Shown piece after piece: positions 25,963 through 33,495 of a DNA stretch of 64,000 nucleotides. Below the pieces are notes generated by a model that searched no databases, was not told the DNA's origin, and saw nothing but the letters and a program-made list of their open reading frames with translations. The position numbers were made by a program, and so were the translations under genes. Positions within the stretch are counted from its first letter, which is position 1; every line of letters starts with the position of its first letter. The stretch comes from Posidoniimonas polymericola (GTDB lineage Bacteria; Planctomycetota; Planctomycetia; Pirellulales; Lacipirellulaceae): the NCBI RefSeq assembly GCF_007859935.1, contig NZ_SJPO01000002.1:310001-374000 (forward strand), given 5' to 3'.

Positions 25963-28509
25963 CTACTGGTCCGATGAACCGTCCTGGTGGAGCAGATCGT
26001 AGAGCTGGCTCTCGAGGCGACCTGCGGCGGCGTGCTGGGGCTTAAGCCGGAGGCAGACCCTTATCTCTTCCATGGCGTCGCTAAGAAGGCCAGCGTCGCG
26101 TAGCGTCGCCGCCAGCTCGAGGCGCAGCGGAACGTTGTTGTACTGGAGCGAGAGCGCTCTGCGGTACAGCGACACGGAGCGTTGGTGGTCGCCATCGGCG
26201 TGGGCGAGCTGCGCCAGTCTGGCAAGCTCCTGAGGGGTCGCGTCCTTGGACTCGACGCGTTTCTCAAGCAACCTTGATGCCTGTAGGCGGAGTTCGGGCG
26301 CCCGTGAGGCGATGGGGTCGCCGAGGTCCAGGTAGAGCTTGGCGAGCACCTCGAGCCGCTCTGGCGAGTCTCCGCAGAGACGCTCCGCTTCGTCGGGCGC
26401 CTTGAGCGTCTTGACGAGCTGCTCGGCGGCTTGGCGGAAGTAGGACCCCTGCAGACTTACCAGCCGACCGAACGCCTGCGAGGCGGCCTTGAGGTCGCCC
26501 TCAGCTGCGTGCAGGCGTCCGACATTCAGCAACGCCGCTGGGTCGTTGGGTGCGAGTTCCGCGGCCACCAGGATCTGCCTCCGGCCTTCAGCGAGGTCGC
26601 CAAGCACCGAGTATCGTAGTTGGCCTTCCAGGGCGTACGGCAGACCGAAAGTCGGGCAGAGCTGACGGTTCTGAGCCAGGGCGTCTACCAGCGATCCGGT
26701 GACCGCTTGGAACTCGGGCGACATCGTCACTGATTGGTCAACCTCGGCGCCGGCCATCAGCATCGCCTGCCAGCGGTAGAGATTCAATCGAAACGCGTAG
26801 CGGACGTTGTTGGGTTCGAGCGCTGCTGCTGACCCCGCGTGCTGCAGCAGCAGGCGGTACTCCTCAACGCTGCCCTGCCAGTTCCGCTCGTAGAGGGGCA
26901 CTTCCAACTGGTAGGCTTTGGCCCAGGACTCCTCGGCCTGCGCCGCCCGAAACGCTACGACCAGGGCCGACGCCCAGATCGGCAGCAGCACCACGGCCGC
27001 GGCGCCGCCCCTGAGTCGACGCTGCGTCGGCGGTAGCCAAGTGGGGTCCTGCGCCGCCAATTCGTCCTTGCTCGCTTGCCGATGACGCCGCTCACGGTGG
27101 CCGGCGGCTACCACCACGCCGACCATCAGCGAAGTGAGCGAGAACACCGCGGGGATCCGTTGCCCGAAGTCGGTCCAGCTGTGGACGGCGACCGCCACCA
27201 AGCCGAACACGATGCCGTGAGCAGCTAGTGAAGTCGATGGGCCATGGGAGCCGGTGAGCCTCACAATCTGTCCTGTCACCATCGCCAGCACGGTGGCGAT
27301 CAGTGTGACGCCTATTAGTCCTGTCTCCTCCAGGATTTGCACGTAGTCGTTGTCGGCAGTCTGCGCGATCGCGAGCGACCCGGTCGTGTCGTAGGCGGGG
27401 AACGCGTACTCGTGTGCGTTCAGGCCGATCCCAAAAACCGGGTGGTCGTGCCAGGCGTGGATCGTGTCGAGCGTGAGCTGCCAGCGGTCGGTAAGGATGC
27501 CTTCCTGTGAGAGGGTTCCCAGGCGGTCGTAAACCGCGTCGAAGCCAACGACGCAAAGCCCCACGAATACAGCTAGCGGCACTGAAACAAGCGCCCAAGC
27601 CTGGACGCTCGACGAGCGTCGCCACTGAAGCATGATTAGCAGAACCGCACCTGCAACCGCCATCGAGAGGACGCCGTTGCGGCTCATTGAGGTAAACACC
27701 GACAAGCAGCAGAACGACAGGCCGGCGACGATCCAGCCCTCGGACCTCCAGAATTCGTCCCAGGAGGGGGTCCTCCCGGTGACCCGGCGGCGGTGCTCCG
27801 ACCGCACTAGCAGCAGGCCCAGCCCGGCGCCGATCGACATGTTGACGAACTGGCTGAAGTTGCTGTAGTTCAAGAATGACCCGGCGGTGACCGCCCGCCG
27901 CGCTTCGCGCCCGATTGCAGCGTACGTCCAGTCCGATTGCGAGATGATCTGAGCGAGCGACATGATTGCCTCACCTGCACCGACCACGAACACCATCATC
28001 AGGAGCCGGGTGACGCCGCCGCGATCCCGTCCGAGTGTGCACGCGGCCGCGAACAGGGCGCCGCCGACAAACGTCATCCGCAGCAGCCGCCAGGTTTCTC
28101 GAGGGTAGTAGGAGATAGTCGACATGGTCAGGTCGCCACTGCCGAGCAGGTCCTGCTTCCGCGAGAGTGTCCCCGGAGCCAGCCACTCCGACCACGCCGC
28201 CGGCAGTGGCATCGCCTGCAGGGCCGCAAACGCGGCGAACAGCCCGAGGGGGAACCACAGCCAGGTCGCCGGCGGGCGGCTCTCGCGGTCAACGACGTGC
28301 CGCAGCAGCAGCACCACCACCAGCAGCCCGCTGAGCCCGAGCGCCGCGAGTTCGCTCCAAGCCTCGACGGCGCCGTGCGCAAACGCCTCGAAGAACAGTA
28401 GAACGGCAATCAGCACGAAGGCGAGTTTGCTGAGACGGCCGGCAGGCGCCAGCGGCTCGAACTCTGCAATGGCGGCCGAGGAGCCTCGTGTTCGGTGGCG
28501 TCCGGGCAT
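25963..28509 (-). CDS. O-antigen ligase/Wzy-type polymerase with C-terminal TPR domain
   Basis: An 848-residue membrane protein. The N-terminal half has about ten to twelve TM helices (FVLIAVLLFFEAF, LGLSGLLVVVLLLRH, LAVFVGLCVVGF, AAAVVLLPIWASALVVAF) and the Wzy_C/O-antigen-ligase region: FCCLSVFTSMSRNG followed by GTLSQEGILTDRWQLTLDTI and HPVFGIGLNAHEY, the periplasmic loop typical of the family. The C-terminal half is a TPR-like solenoid (PNDPAALLNVGRLHAAEGDL; VSLYRRALSLQYNNVPLRLE). It is expected to polymerise or ligate exopolysaccharide repeat units. It starts 3 bases after the CpsB-type phosphatase gene, so it is cotranscribed and probably coupled. Confidence 0.88.
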   Translation of the reverse strand: MPGRHRTRGSSAAIAEFEPLAPAGRLSKLAFVLIAVLLFFEAFAHGAVEAWSELAALGLSGLLVVVLLLRHVVDRESRPPATWLWFPLGLFAAFAALQAMPLPAAWSEWLAPGTLSRKQDLLGSGDLTMSTISYYPRETWRLLRMTFVGGALFAAACTLGRDRGGVTRLLMMVFVVGAGEAIMSLAQIISQSDWTYAAIGREARRAVTAGSFLNYSNFSQFVNMSIGAGLGLLLVRSEHRRRVTGRTPSWDEFWRSEGWIVAGLSFCCLSVFTSMSRNGVLSMAVAGAVLLIMLQWRRSSSVQAWALVSVPLAVFVGLCVVGFDAVYDRLGTLSQEGILTDRWQLTLDTIHAWHDHPVFGIGLNAHEYAFPAYDTTGSLAIAQTADNDYVQILEETGLIGVTLIATVLAMVTGQIVRLTGSHGPSTSLAAHGIVFGLVAVAVHSWTDFGQRIPAVFSLTSLMVGVVVAAGHRERRHRQASKDELAAQDPTWLPPTQRRLRGGAAAVVLLPIWASALVVAFRAAQAEESWAKAYQLEVPLYERNWQGSVEEYRLLLQHAGSAAALEPNNVRYAFRLNLYRWQAMLMAGAEVDQSVTMSPEFQAVTGSLVDALAQNRQLCPTFGLPYALEGQLRYSVLGDLAEGRRQILVAAELAPNDPAALLNVGRLHAAEGDLKAASQAFGRLVSLQGSYFRQAAEQLVKTLKAPDEAERLCGDSPERLEVLAKLYLDLGDPIASRAPELRLQASRLLEKRVESKDATPQELARLAQLAHADGDHQRSVSLYRRALSLQYNNVPLRLELAATLRDAGLLSDAMEEIRVCLRLKPQHAAAGRLESQLYDLLHQDGSSDQ

Positions 28510-28512
28510 GGG

Positions 28513-29334
28513 TCAGTCACTTTCCGAGAGCTGGCCGGCGGGGACAGCTTGGCCGGTGAGTAGTCGGTAGGGGTTTTCGTGACACATCCGTCGGACGGCC
28601 CATTCGGGCGCCTGATCGCGGAGGGCTTCGATGGCGGCGGACATCCGCGGCGGCCGCCGCGCGACGCAGTGCGCATCAGTCGCCACGATATGGCACAGCC
28701 CCCAAGAGACCAGCTCCCAGCCCGCCTGGTAGGCGCCCTCGCCGAAGTCCCCCAGGAGGCTGCCGGCGGTCACCTGCACCAATGCGCCGTCGTCGACCCA
28801 GCGTTCCACGATCACGAGATCCTGACGCAGGTAGCGGTGGCGCTCTGGGTGGGTCATTACCACTTGGACGCCGCGTTCGGCGAGCGGGGCGAACAGCGGC
28901 GAGGGGTCGAGGTACTGGCCGTGTGGCAGCTCCAGCAGGAGGTGCCGGCCGCAGTCGGCCACCGTCAGCACCTGGTCGGTGTCGAGCAACCCCATTAGCC
29001 GTTCGTCGATTCGCACGTCGGCGCCCGGGACCAACTCGATCGGGATGCCGCGCGCCGCGGCCTCGACGGCCGTTTGGGCGACTAGCTTGCGGACTTTCTT
29101 GGGTCCATTCTCGCGGTCGTACGAACCGAGCTGATGGGGCGTCGCGATGATTGTCGTGAAGCCGTCGTCGGCCAATGCCGCGAGCAGCTCCATCGCGTCC
29201 TCTAGCGTCGGAGGCCCGTCGTCGATTCCGGGGAGACAGTGGCAGTGCGCATCAACGGTCCGAGGGCATCCGCTCTCGTCGATTCTCGCGCGCTGCGCCG
29301 GGAGCCAGCGTGGGTGCTCGTCTGGGGTTCGCAT
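28513..29334 (-). CDS. CpsB/YwqE-type tyrosine-protein phosphatase (PHP domain)
   Basis: A metal-dependent PHP-fold phosphatase of the family that dephosphorylates BY-kinases and so controls exopolysaccharide assembly. The first metal motif DAHCHCLPGIDDGP is at residues about 25-38; further ligands appear in TPHQLGSYD, GADVRIDERL, MTHPERHRYL and ATDAHCVARRPP. The 273-residue length is slightly longer than the usual 255 because of an N-terminal basic extension. It lies directly after the BY-kinase gene (13-base gap) and 3 bases before the O-antigen-ligase gene, the expected kinase-phosphatase pairing. Confidence 0.92.
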   Translation of the reverse strand: MRTPDEHPRWLPAQRARIDESGCPRTVDAHCHCLPGIDDGPPTLEDAMELLAALADDGFTTIIATPHQLGSYDRENGPKKVRKLVAQTAVEAAARGIPIELVPGADVRIDERLMGLLDTDQVLTVADCGRHLLLELPHGQYLDPSPLFAPLAERGVQVVMTHPERHRYLRQDLVIVERWVDDGALVQVTAGSLLGDFGEGAYQAGWELVSWGLCHIVATDAHCVARRPPRMSAAIEALRDQAPEWAVRRMCHENPYRLLTGQAVPAGQLSESD

Positions 29335-29347
29335 TCAGGGCCGGGCT

Positions 29348-31615
29348 TTAGGTCTGCTCGACGACGGCGGGAGTCTCGGGGCGGGCTTGGATCAGACGCT
29401 TTTTGCGGTTGCCGAGCGACCTCTGGTCCTCGTGCCCATACGCGACCTCACCGTAGTTGCCGTAGCCGTAACCATAGCCGTAGCCGTAGCCATAGGAACC
29501 GCCCTTGGACTGCGGCACCGCATTGACCACAATGCCCAGCCGCTGGGCCCGGACCCGCCACAGCTCGTCGCGGGCGGCGAGGCTCAGGCGACGCGTCGAC
29601 TTTTCGGCCCGCAACACCAGCAGCACGGCATCGCTCATCGACGCGATCACGCGGGAGTCTGCCACGGGCATGACGGGCGGCGAGTCGATGATGATCCGGT
29701 CGTACTGCAGTTTGAGCCGCTCCAGCATCTCGGCGAAGTAGTCGTTGTTGAGCAGCTCCAGTGGGTTGCTTGGGGTGGGGCCAGCGGGCAGGAAGTCGAG
29801 TGTGCCGATCTCGCTAGATACGATCAGCTCCTCGATCGGCCGGCGTTCGCTGAGGGCTGTCGAGAGCCCCTGGGTGTTGTCAACGCCGAAGATCGTGTGC
29901 TGCGTCGGCTTTCGCATGTCGGCGTCGATCAGCAGCGTGCGTCGGTCGGCCTGGTCGGTAGCGATCGCCAGATTGCTCGTGACCACCGACTTGCCGTCAC
30001 CGGGAGAGGGGCTTGTCACGACCAGCACCTTGCAGTCGTCGCCCGCCAGCCCGAAGTGCACCGCGGTACGCAGCGTGCGGAACGCCTCGGCCGAGGTCGA
30101 TCGGGGTTGGAGGTGAACTAGTTTGCCGAGTTCCTCGCGGCCGATCTTGCCCAGTTGGCGGCGGACCGCGCCGAACACCTGCAGCTGCAACAGCTCCTGG
30201 ATCTCGTCTACCGACTTCAGGCGATGGTCCAGCATGTCCCTCAGCCAGGCGAGTCCGAAACCGGAGAGGGCGCCGAGCATTACCCCCGCGCCAAGGAATT
30301 TTGCCCGGCTCGGGTAGGTTGGCAGTTTAGGCGCGGAGGCGGTCTCGATGATGCTGACGTTCATGGCGCCGACCTTCTTGTTCAGGTCCAACTCCTTGAT
30401 TCGCTCTTCAACCTCGTCCGAATCGGAAATCGCCCGGGCGTACGTTTCTTCGAGCGAAAACAGCTTCAGCGAGTTTGCGCTCGACTCCTTGGCGGCCTCG
30501 AACTGATCCTGGTACTTGCTGCGGAGCCCATTCAGCTTGTTGGTGTGGAACTCGAAACGCTCCTTGACGTTGAACGCATAGGCGCGGAGGGCGGCTTCCT
30601 TTTCGGCCTCGATTGATTCCCGCTTGGCCTCAATGCGTAGCCCAGACTGGTCGAGCGAACGCTGGATCGATTTAACGGTGGGATAGGCATCACCCCATTT
30701 GGCTTGCTCGGCCATCAGCAGCAGCTCTAGCTCTTGCTGTTGATTCAGCAATGCCTCGAGATCGTCGTTCAGGTTGGCCTTGCCGACGGAGTCGAGGGCC
30801 ATGTCGAGAAGCATCGGGCGGAGTGTCGGCGATGCGGCCATCTCCTTGACCCGTTCATACTCTGCTTTCGCCGTCAGCTGCTCTAGTTCGGTTTGGTTGA
30901 GCTCGGACATCAATCGACTGAAGCGGTCGCTCGCGACATCCTGGTTGTCGACCAGCACGGCGAGTTCGGGGTTCGCTTCGCGGAAAGCGGTGAGCTCTCG
31001 GCGGGCCTCGATCAGAACCTTGTCGCGTCGTTGCTTCTCGCCGTTTAGGATTTCGAGGATCTTGAAGGTTTCGGTGTTGTGCTTCTCGGCGTACTGGGTG
31101 ATGTACGCGGCGACGATCTCGTTTACAAGCTGCGCCGCCTCAACCGGATTTGGCAGAGTCAAGCTGACATTGATAATCTCGTCGTCGCGACCGACATCGA
31201 CGTTCAGCCCGCTATACAGCAGCCCCACTCGGTTTTCGACGCCACGGAAGGTCTCCATGCCGGAGGCCATCGGACTATCGGCAACACTTGCCAGGACGCC
31301 GGTCGATTTAATCAGTTCTTTCTGCGTGAACAGGTAGGAGTTAGAGTGCCCGAGTTGCATGTCCGAGCTGAGCAGCTTGGGGAGCGACCGTTCGACGTAC
31401 ACCCGCGATGTGCTTTGGTAGAGGGGCGTCACGCGCTGCAGGTGGACCCACGCCGCCGAGCCGCCGATGAGCACCCCGATCAGAATCAGCCAGCGTCCCT
31501 GCCAGGCCAGCGCCAATAGGTCGGTGGATTGCGGCGGGGCCGCGGCGCTCGACTGCATCTGCCCAATCGGTTCACTGTCGAGTGCACCGTGAGGTGTCGT
31601 CACAAGGGGGTTCAT
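29348..31615 (-). CDS. polysaccharide chain-length regulator/BY-kinase fusion (Wzc-like)
   Basis: A single-chain Wzc-type protein of 755 residues: a Wzz-like N-terminal domain with TM1 (LALAWQGRWLILIGVLIGG) and a periplasmic coiled coil, TM2 (FLGAGVMLGALSGFGLAWL), then a cytoplasmic autokinase. Kinase motifs: Walker A SPSPGDGKSVV, Walker A' LLIDADMRKP, and Walker B IIIDSPPV. The C-terminus has a Tyr-rich autophosphorylation tail in which Tyr and Gly alternate six times. The start at 31615 (MNPLVTTPHGALD) is chosen because longer in-frame extensions are low in conservation and begin at GTG; no clear Shine-Dalgarno was found. It is the first gene of the polysaccharide operon. Confidence 0.93.
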   Translation of the reverse strand: MNPLVTTPHGALDSEPIGQMQSSAAAPPQSTDLLALAWQGRWLILIGVLIGGSAAWVHLQRVTPLYQSTSRVYVERSLPKLLSSDMQLGHSNSYLFTQKELIKSTGVLASVADSPMASGMETFRGVENRVGLLYSGLNVDVGRDDEIINVSLTLPNPVEAAQLVNEIVAAYITQYAEKHNTETFKILEILNGEKQRRDKVLIEARRELTAFREANPELAVLVDNQDVASDRFSRLMSELNQTELEQLTAKAEYERVKEMAASPTLRPMLLDMALDSVGKANLNDDLEALLNQQQELELLLMAEQAKWGDAYPTVKSIQRSLDQSGLRIEAKRESIEAEKEAALRAYAFNVKERFEFHTNKLNGLRSKYQDQFEAAKESSANSLKLFSLEETYARAISDSDEVEERIKELDLNKKVGAMNVSIIETASAPKLPTYPSRAKFLGAGVMLGALSGFGLAWLRDMLDHRLKSVDEIQELLQLQVFGAVRRQLGKIGREELGKLVHLQPRSTSAEAFRTLRTAVHFGLAGDDCKVLVVTSPSPGDGKSVVTSNLAIATDQADRRTLLIDADMRKPTQHTIFGVDNTQGLSTALSERRPIEELIVSSEIGTLDFLPAGPTPSNPLELLNNDYFAEMLERLKLQYDRIIIDSPPVMPVADSRVIASMSDAVLLVLRAEKSTRRLSLAARDELWRVRAQRLGIVVNAVPQSKGGSYGYGYGYGYGYGNYGEVAYGHEDQRSLGNRKKRLIQARPETPAVVEQT
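29459..29494 (-). repeat. hexanucleotide tandem repeat encoding (Tyr-Gly)6
   Basis: Six tandem TAYGGY units inside the BY-kinase gene give the alternating Tyr-Gly tail. Six-base units preserve the frame, so slippage could change tyrosine number without breaking the protein. Confidence 0.9.
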
Positions 31616-32032
31616 AAGGCGCCGAAAAGTCGGAGGCGGGAGGGGTGGGGAGGGGCGATGCTTGGGAACGAAGAACGTCCCCACCATTCGTTTTAACCAC
31701 GTGCGGCCTAGCGCACAAATGGTCTGCACGTAGTTCTACAGAATAATCCGAGGAGCTTGCCTTGGTTAGCCGCACAGTCGTTGCAATCGGTCAAGTTTCG
31801 TTGGCCCGGGTCCGCCACGCCTGCGAGGCCCAGCGAGATCACCGCTCCTCAGCTTTCCAAAAGTGATTAGACAGGCAAATGTCGACAACCAAACGACTTA
31901 GGGGCACGCTCGCGGACAGCCGCCCCGCTGCCGATGGCGTGCTGGTCTCATAGCCACCAGCGACGATGGCGCCTTGGGGTATCTGGGAGCGTCTGTGTGA
32001 CACATGCTGCGTTTCGCATCGCGCGAAGAGAA
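31616..32032. other. intergenic upstream of polysaccharide operon
   Basis: These 417 bases hold no supported gene. They must contain the promoter of the minus-strand polysaccharide locus, but no good -35/-10 pair was found. A short dyad TGTGT-G-ACACA lies at 31994-32004 close to the stop of the DUF1501 gene. Confidence 0.4.
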
Positions 32033-33460
32033 TTAAACCAGCAAATCGTGAACGACGCTGCCGTGCACGTCCGTCAGGCGAAAGTCGCGGCCGGCGTAAC
32101 GGTAGGTTAGCCGCTCGTGGTCGAAGCCTAGGCAGTGCAGCATCGTTGCGTGCAGATCGTGCACGTGCACCTTGTTTTCGACGGCGCGGAAACCACACTC
32201 ATCGGTCGCGCCGTGCACCATTCCGCCGCGGATCCCGCCGCCCGCCATCCAAACAGTAAAGCCGTGGTGGTTGTGGTCGCGGCCGTTAAGCTTGCCCTGG
32301 TTGGCCCCCTCTTTGGGCAGCTCGACGACCGGTGTTCGGCCGAACTCGCCGCCCCACAGCACGAGCGTCTCGTCCAGCAGCCCGCGCTGCTTGAGGTCGA
32401 CCAGCAACGCCCCGATCGCCTGGTCGCTCTCTTGCGCGAGCCGGCGGTGGCCCTGTTCGATGTCGTCGTGGTGGTCCCACGGCTGGCCGTCGCCGTGCCA
32501 CACTTGCACGAAGCGGACCCCGCGTTCGACCAGCCGACGGGCGACCAGCATCTGCCGCGCCTGCAGGCCGGGTCCGTACATGTCGAGCACGTGCTGTGGC
32601 TCGCGGGTCACGTCAAAGGCGTCTGTCGCCTCCACCTGCATGCGGTAGGCGAGCTCGAACGACTTGATCTGCGCCTCGAGCTGAGGATCGTCGCCCCGCG
32701 CCTCCGCGTGCCGTTCGTTGAGCGAGCCAAGCAGGTCGAGCTGCCGCCGCTGGTCGGTCCGCGCGGTTCGGCGGTTGTCGATGTTGGCGATCAGGTCCTC
32801 AACCCGGGTGTGCTTCGTATTGACGTGGGTCGCCTGGTACACGCCCGGCAGGAACCCCGCCTGCCAGTTCTGCGACTCCTGGATCGGGTAGCCAGGGCAG
32901 AGCGACACAAACGCCGGCAGGTTCTGATTCTCGCTCCCCAGTCCGTAAGTTACCCATGATCCAACGCTCGGCCGGATCAAACGTCCGTCGCCGCAGTTCA
33001 TCAGCAGCAGCGAGGGTTCGTGATTGGGCACGTCGGCGTGCATCGACCGCACCACCGCAATGTCGTCGATCGAGCGGGCGACGTGCGGGAACAGCTCGCT
33101 GACTTCAATACCGCTTTGGCCGTGCTTCTTGAACTTGAAGGGTGACGGCAGCGCGCCGCCGGTTGGCCGCTCGGTCCCGAGGTTCGCGAACGGGAGCGGC
33201 TTGCCCGCATACTTCTCCAGAATCGGCTTCGGGTCGAAGGTGTCGATGTGCGAAGGACCGCCGTTCATGAACAGGTGGATGACGTGCTTCGCCCTGCCTG
33301 GGAAGTGGGGTTCGCGGGTGGCGAACTGCTCGGCCGCCGCCGAGGCGTTGTTCGCCAGCAGCCCGCCTAGCATCAGGCCGCCCATCCCCATACCGCAGGT
33401 GGCGAAGAACTCTCGCCGCGAGGCAGTAGTCTGGTTGGCTTGGATTGATTGGCTTCGCAT
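32033..33460 (-). CDS. DUF1501 domain-containing protein (sulfatase-like fold)
   Basis: A member of the planctomycete DUF1501 family with a twin-arginine signal near the N-terminus (SRREFFATCGMGMGGLMLGG), so it is exported folded. The body has the family motifs FLHLFMNGGPSHIDTFDPK-like text (VIHLFMNGGPSHIDTFDPK), GVEVSELFPHVA-like text (IEVSELFPHVA), GEFGRTPVVE and RDHNHHGFTVWMAGGGIRGG. The fold is related to alkaline phosphatase/sulfatase hydrolases; the substrate is unknown. The start at 33460 is chosen over a TTG at 33499 because it places the Tat motif correctly. It follows the DUF1553 gene by 35 bases, the standard pairing in planctomycetes. Confidence 0.92.
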   Translation of the reverse strand: MRSQSIQANQTTASRREFFATCGMGMGGLMLGGLLANNASAAAEQFATREPHFPGRAKHVIHLFMNGGPSHIDTFDPKPILEKYAGKPLPFANLGTERPTGGALPSPFKFKKHGQSGIEVSELFPHVARSIDDIAVVRSMHADVPNHEPSLLLMNCGDGRLIRPSVGSWVTYGLGSENQNLPAFVSLCPGYPIQESQNWQAGFLPGVYQATHVNTKHTRVEDLIANIDNRRTARTDQRRQLDLLGSLNERHAEARGDDPQLEAQIKSFELAYRMQVEATDAFDVTREPQHVLDMYGPGLQARQMLVARRLVERGVRFVQVWHGDGQPWDHHDDIEQGHRRLAQESDQAIGALLVDLKQRGLLDETLVLWGGEFGRTPVVELPKEGANQGKLNGRDHNHHGFTVWMAGGGIRGGMVHGATDECGFRAVENKVHVHDLHATMLHCLGFDHERLTYRYAGRDFRLTDVHGSVVHDLLV

Positions 33461-33495
33461 TGCTATTGCTGGGGGCCCGTGGTCGGGGCGGGTGA

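Noticed and set aside
31994-32004. TGTGT-G-ACACA dyad as a CRP-like operator.
   Set aside because: Only 5-bp arms with a single central base, not the TGTGA-N6-TCACA layout, and it lies next to a gene end rather than a promoter.
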